DNA of 64,000 nt from Cylicocyclus nassatus (Eukaryota > Nematoda > Chromadorea > Rhabditida > Strongylidae). Numbering within the stretch: position 1 is the first letter of the stretch; each line of letters opens with the position of its first letter. The stretch is from positions 50,098,461 through 50,162,460 of the forward strand of contig CATQJL010000001.1 in NCBI GenBank assembly GCA_958299035.1, in the 5' to 3' direction. Position numbers and translations under genes: made by a program. Below, piece after piece: positions 60,590 to 64,000 of the stretch. The notes below the pieces were generated by a model. The model did not search any database and was not told the DNA's origin. It worked only from the letters and a program-made list of their open reading frames with translations.

Positions 60590-63500
60590 TGCATCTATAA
60601 ATTGTGATTTTGTGCTCATTCATGCGGGATCTTCACGACAAGGTTCAAAAAGTGGCTTTGGAAAAGTTATCAGAAAGAAAAAGATCCTGGAACTACAGCA
60701 CTGAAGGCAAAGCTCCAAAGCTTGCTTTATTAGGACTTTCTCGGAAAGAAAAGCAGCTTTTATAAAAGCCCATTTACCTTTTATAAAAGAATGCATGAGC
60801 GAAGGCGAATTCAGAACGAAAGCGACAAGTAGTCAGCGAGCGCGTAATCCATTCTGAGAGCTATTGTTCTGATCATAGAATATGGTTATGAAGGTGTGAA
60901 CAATAACAAGGACTACTGAGCTGGACCAGAAACAAGCAGTAAATATTCTAGTTAAGTCATTTTGCAAACTGTGAAATTTCGAGCAGAAACTACATGGGAC
61001 AAACTCTTGAGAAGTGTGAAATCCTAGAGAGTATACAAACTACTCCAAAGAAAGGAACGCTGCAGATGTGTAGAAATAGAATGGATTCAAAATATTGGCT
61101 AAGTATCAAAAACTTGATCAGGCAGTTTTGATTTTTTCAAATCCGGTTTGATCAGTCATCTATGCAAACATGTCCTGATATTTCTTTTTCCGATTTACAA
61201 TGAACGCAAACGTCCAGCGTTCCATGAAATCGCTACGCTCAAAACTAGCTTTGGCATATTTGCTTTGGCTGATACGCGTTCTCACGCGCAAAGGGGCCGC
61301 CATTTTTTTCCACAAAAATTGAGGGTGGACGTTTGTTTCTGATGATCGCTCGCGACATTAGGTTTAACTAAAACGCAAAAGCCTTTCATTAATCTCTTTA
61401 CTTTTACATTTTTGTGACGAGTTCTCCGAGCAGCATCAAAAGCCTCGAAAGATTTTCTACTGCTTATATCTTAACTGTAATAAATTTACATTACTACCAG
61501 TAGAAAATATATGAAAAAGTGAAACATGGCAGAACAATCAATAAGTTGAAAATTATCGCTGTCACATTTATCAATAAGGAATGCCAGAAATCCTTTAAGA
61601 ATTTTTAGAAAAGATAGAAATTTACACAGACATGTATCTGTTCGTATAAAATTTGTAGTAGCAAGCTATGTAGTAGAACGATTATAAAATACAAACTATG
61701 GATTGTTCTACAACGCATATGAGTGCTAACGAACGTAGATATCAAAGAGCTTCAGGATCACAATCTATCCGAGCCCTACTCTCAAGTTTATACGAGATAA
61801 GTGCTTTTATCTTTACACTCCCATACTAAACAGCTCTGCCACAAAGAAGGGAGTGATGTGATGTACTTGGGTTCGTCAATGTAGGGTAACGTCGCTCTTC
61901 ATCAGCAATTCAAACTAAACTTTGCCACTCACCCTACCGTAACGTAAAGGAAATGAAGATAGTGAGTGCACTAGCAATATTGCTGACAGCTGTCCGTAAG
62001 GGACAAAGTACGCTAACTCGTCGGTTTGGACCTCATTCCGACTTGATTGCTGATGCGAAAATGCGATAACTGTGGACGAGTTGTACTCAGAGTAATTTCG
62101 AATTATTTCGTAATTACTCGCAGATAATATTTGAACTGCGCTATATAGTTTGAAAAGATGTACTTAGTAACAGCCTTTGATAGTTACCTGCCTCCAGCAG
62201 CATAAAATTCTGTAAGAACTTGAAGAGGAGAGGGCTAGAAACTTAAGCAGACCTAATAAAAGAATAAAGCTACAAAAAACAGATCCTTATCATTAAGGTG
62301 ATATAAGCTATCACAACAACATAATCAAAACAGTTTTCGAATCCTGAAGGACAAGATCGAAATGACTCTGAATAAATGAACATATGTGAGTTGAAAAAGA
62401 TGAGGAAGACCTTTTCTGCGCTAATGATTCCTCTAGTAATTAAATCCCACCCATATAAAGACGAGGTTTTGTTCGATTTACACTGATGACTCAAGGAGCA
62501 TATGCAAAACTTTGCAGGAATACCAGTTATAGGCATTGCAATCCTGTTCAGAAGTAGAATGAGTGTGTAAGAGGAATGTGTCAAAGCATTGCTAAACAAC
62601 AATCAGTGAAAGTTGCTTGAACATCTAATAAATAGTGTGAAGTGTGAGAAAACTCTTAGGAGTAAGTGCTTTTCGCTTTTTTGCAAATCAACAGACGGAG
62701 GTGGCATAAAAGTGACTGAAAAGCGCATCAGCACTAAAACGAACAGTATGTGTACATTGCAAATGTGAGTGGAGGGCCTAAAAAAGTCTGGTGTTTTTAT
62801 GACTTCTCTGCGAAGTTTTTGCATTTTCACACCTTACAAGTCGAGTGCTTTATTATGTTCAAGCACCACTTAACTTATCCTAAAGAGGAGAACCAGTAGC
62901 GGCACCGTAAGTAGTTTGTAAGAGAAGTTTTTTGTGTTCGCTTATTCTACAAGATAAACTTACCACACCTGCTATTTCTTCCAAAAATAGAACTGAAAAG
63001 ACAAGGTGTAGAGTTACATATCTGAAGGTCTTTTGCAGAAAAAACTTGGTAGCCAACATTCTTTATTGAGAGTTATATATTGTACTGGTTCAAGTCATCA
63101 ACTAGCAATAAGTTGGGGTATATCACAGTAACTTAATCCATCATAAAAATTCACAAAGCATTATCAGGAAGGTTGAGGGCAAGCTTTACGACGGCGGATA
63201 TGGAATCCACTCTAGTATAGGACTATTCGAATTTATTACATCAAAAACTTTCGTAAACCCATTATAAAAAATAGAGGAAGTTCTTGCAAGCATCATATCG
63301 TTGTCCCAAATATTCTAATTCTTAGGAACAGGAAAAAAATCGAGTAATATGTAAAAAGTGCTAAAACTATACTACGGATTTCTATCACCAAATATGATAT
63401 TCATGGAAGAAAAGGAAAGCTTATTACTCAGATCTGCTGAAAGATTTGCAGAAAAAGCCTTTGTTTCACGGAGCAGCGGGTGGCAGATATGGGCATGATA

Positions 63501-64000
63501 CGAGTTCATAAAGGCCAATGGACCCTAAAGGCTATATAAATCTCAAAGTATAATGACTTATATAGAAGTAGGACAATTACTCATTCGCAATGACCAGCAA
63601 TGACCCATCGCGAGAAAGATTGCGGGGGTAAACGTAATTACAGGGCTACATTTAATCCCGTTACTGCATAGCATTTCTAGTTAGCGGCGTACTCATGCCA
63701 TGGAAAGGATCATATAGTCAAGTTTTTGAGAAAAAATAAGGTTTAATTATCTCAGTAATCCATTCAGAAAGCTTCACCGCATTCACTGCAAAAGCTTATA
63801 CGAGAAATGCAAAATGTTTAGATATATTTTTGAAGAGTAGGCAGAGTATGACAGAATGAGAAAACATCAATTATTTTTTTTTCGTCGACTAGCAATCAAC
63901 GTGAGAAGTTTATAGGTTCCACAAAGTGACATTTGTAGAAAAACAACACTGTTTGAGAAGTCGAAAAACAACTTTTACTGCTACAACGGCGTAGTACATT
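60590..64000. other. AT-rich stretch to the window end, no gene recognised
   Basis: Frames of 60-110 codons on the minus strand near 62270-62830 have no splice support and biased composition. A GC-richer spot at 61190-61350 contains CAAACGTCC and its inverse GGACGTTTG about 120 bases apart, too short to call an element. Confidence 0.4.

Noticed and set aside
62270..62830. Two minus-strand frames of 110 and 75 codons near the right end
   Set aside because: No acceptor or donor context and a composition expected from AT-rich non-coding DNA.
63738..63760. Spliced-leader-like GGTTTAATTA
   Set aside because: Only ten bases match the SL1 start; the rest of SL1 and the Sm-site/donor of an SL RNA gene are absent.

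Overview
The window looks like nuclear DNA of a nematode, most likely a clade V animal parasite of the hookworm/strongylid kind. The evidence is AT-rich sequence, genes split into many short exons (20-270 nt), introns that mix very short ones (about 50-75 nt) with kilobase ones, 3' splice sites of the TTTTCAG type, and many small non-autonomous DNA transposons inside introns. No bacterial-style operons, rRNA, tRNA or CRISPR were seen. The species call is inference.

Left third (1-29.5 kb): three genes can be assembled from exons whose reading phases fit together. (1) A + strand gene (3004-12061) encodes a protein of about 368 residues with a Ser/Pro/Gln-rich N-terminal half and four membrane segments. 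(2) A - strand gene (23549-14952, 17 exons, about 765 residues) encodes a Rho-family guanine nucleotide exchange factor with DH and PH domains, resembling vertebrate PLEKHG proteins. (3) A + strand gene (23847 to 28633 or 29487) encodes a basic, partly coiled-coil protein that I do not recognise. Genes 2 and 3 are divergent with only about 280 bp between them, so they probably share a promoter region.

Right two thirds (29.5-64 kb): gene-poor, AT-rich DNA with islands of higher GC that hold isolated exon-like segments. The best are two phase-compatible - strand exons at 54.5 and 56.4 kb, a - strand exon at 60.3 kb and + strand exons at 45.0, 52.8 and 60.5 kb. Others, at 32.4, 33.6-34.3, 36.0, 42.1-42.3, 48.8, 57.5 and 58.2 kb, are weaker. 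A broken short-chain-dehydrogenase-like remnant lies at 31.2 kb. The complete genes these pieces belong to cannot be built from this window alone.

Mobile DNA: a hAT-like MITE family with poly-G runs near its ends (four copies, one with a perfect 8-bp target duplication), a Harbinger-like MITE family flanked by TAA (two copies), a Tc1/mariner-type element with GTGTCCCAAAAAG ends, a foldback element with repeated CTGCGGAAGTTC motifs, a smaller foldback family, and an intronic dispersed repeat present twice in and just after gene 1. The clearest unexplained points are the short divergent promoter, the possible very long 5' extension of the RhoGEF gene around gene 3, and the poly-G-carrying MITE family.
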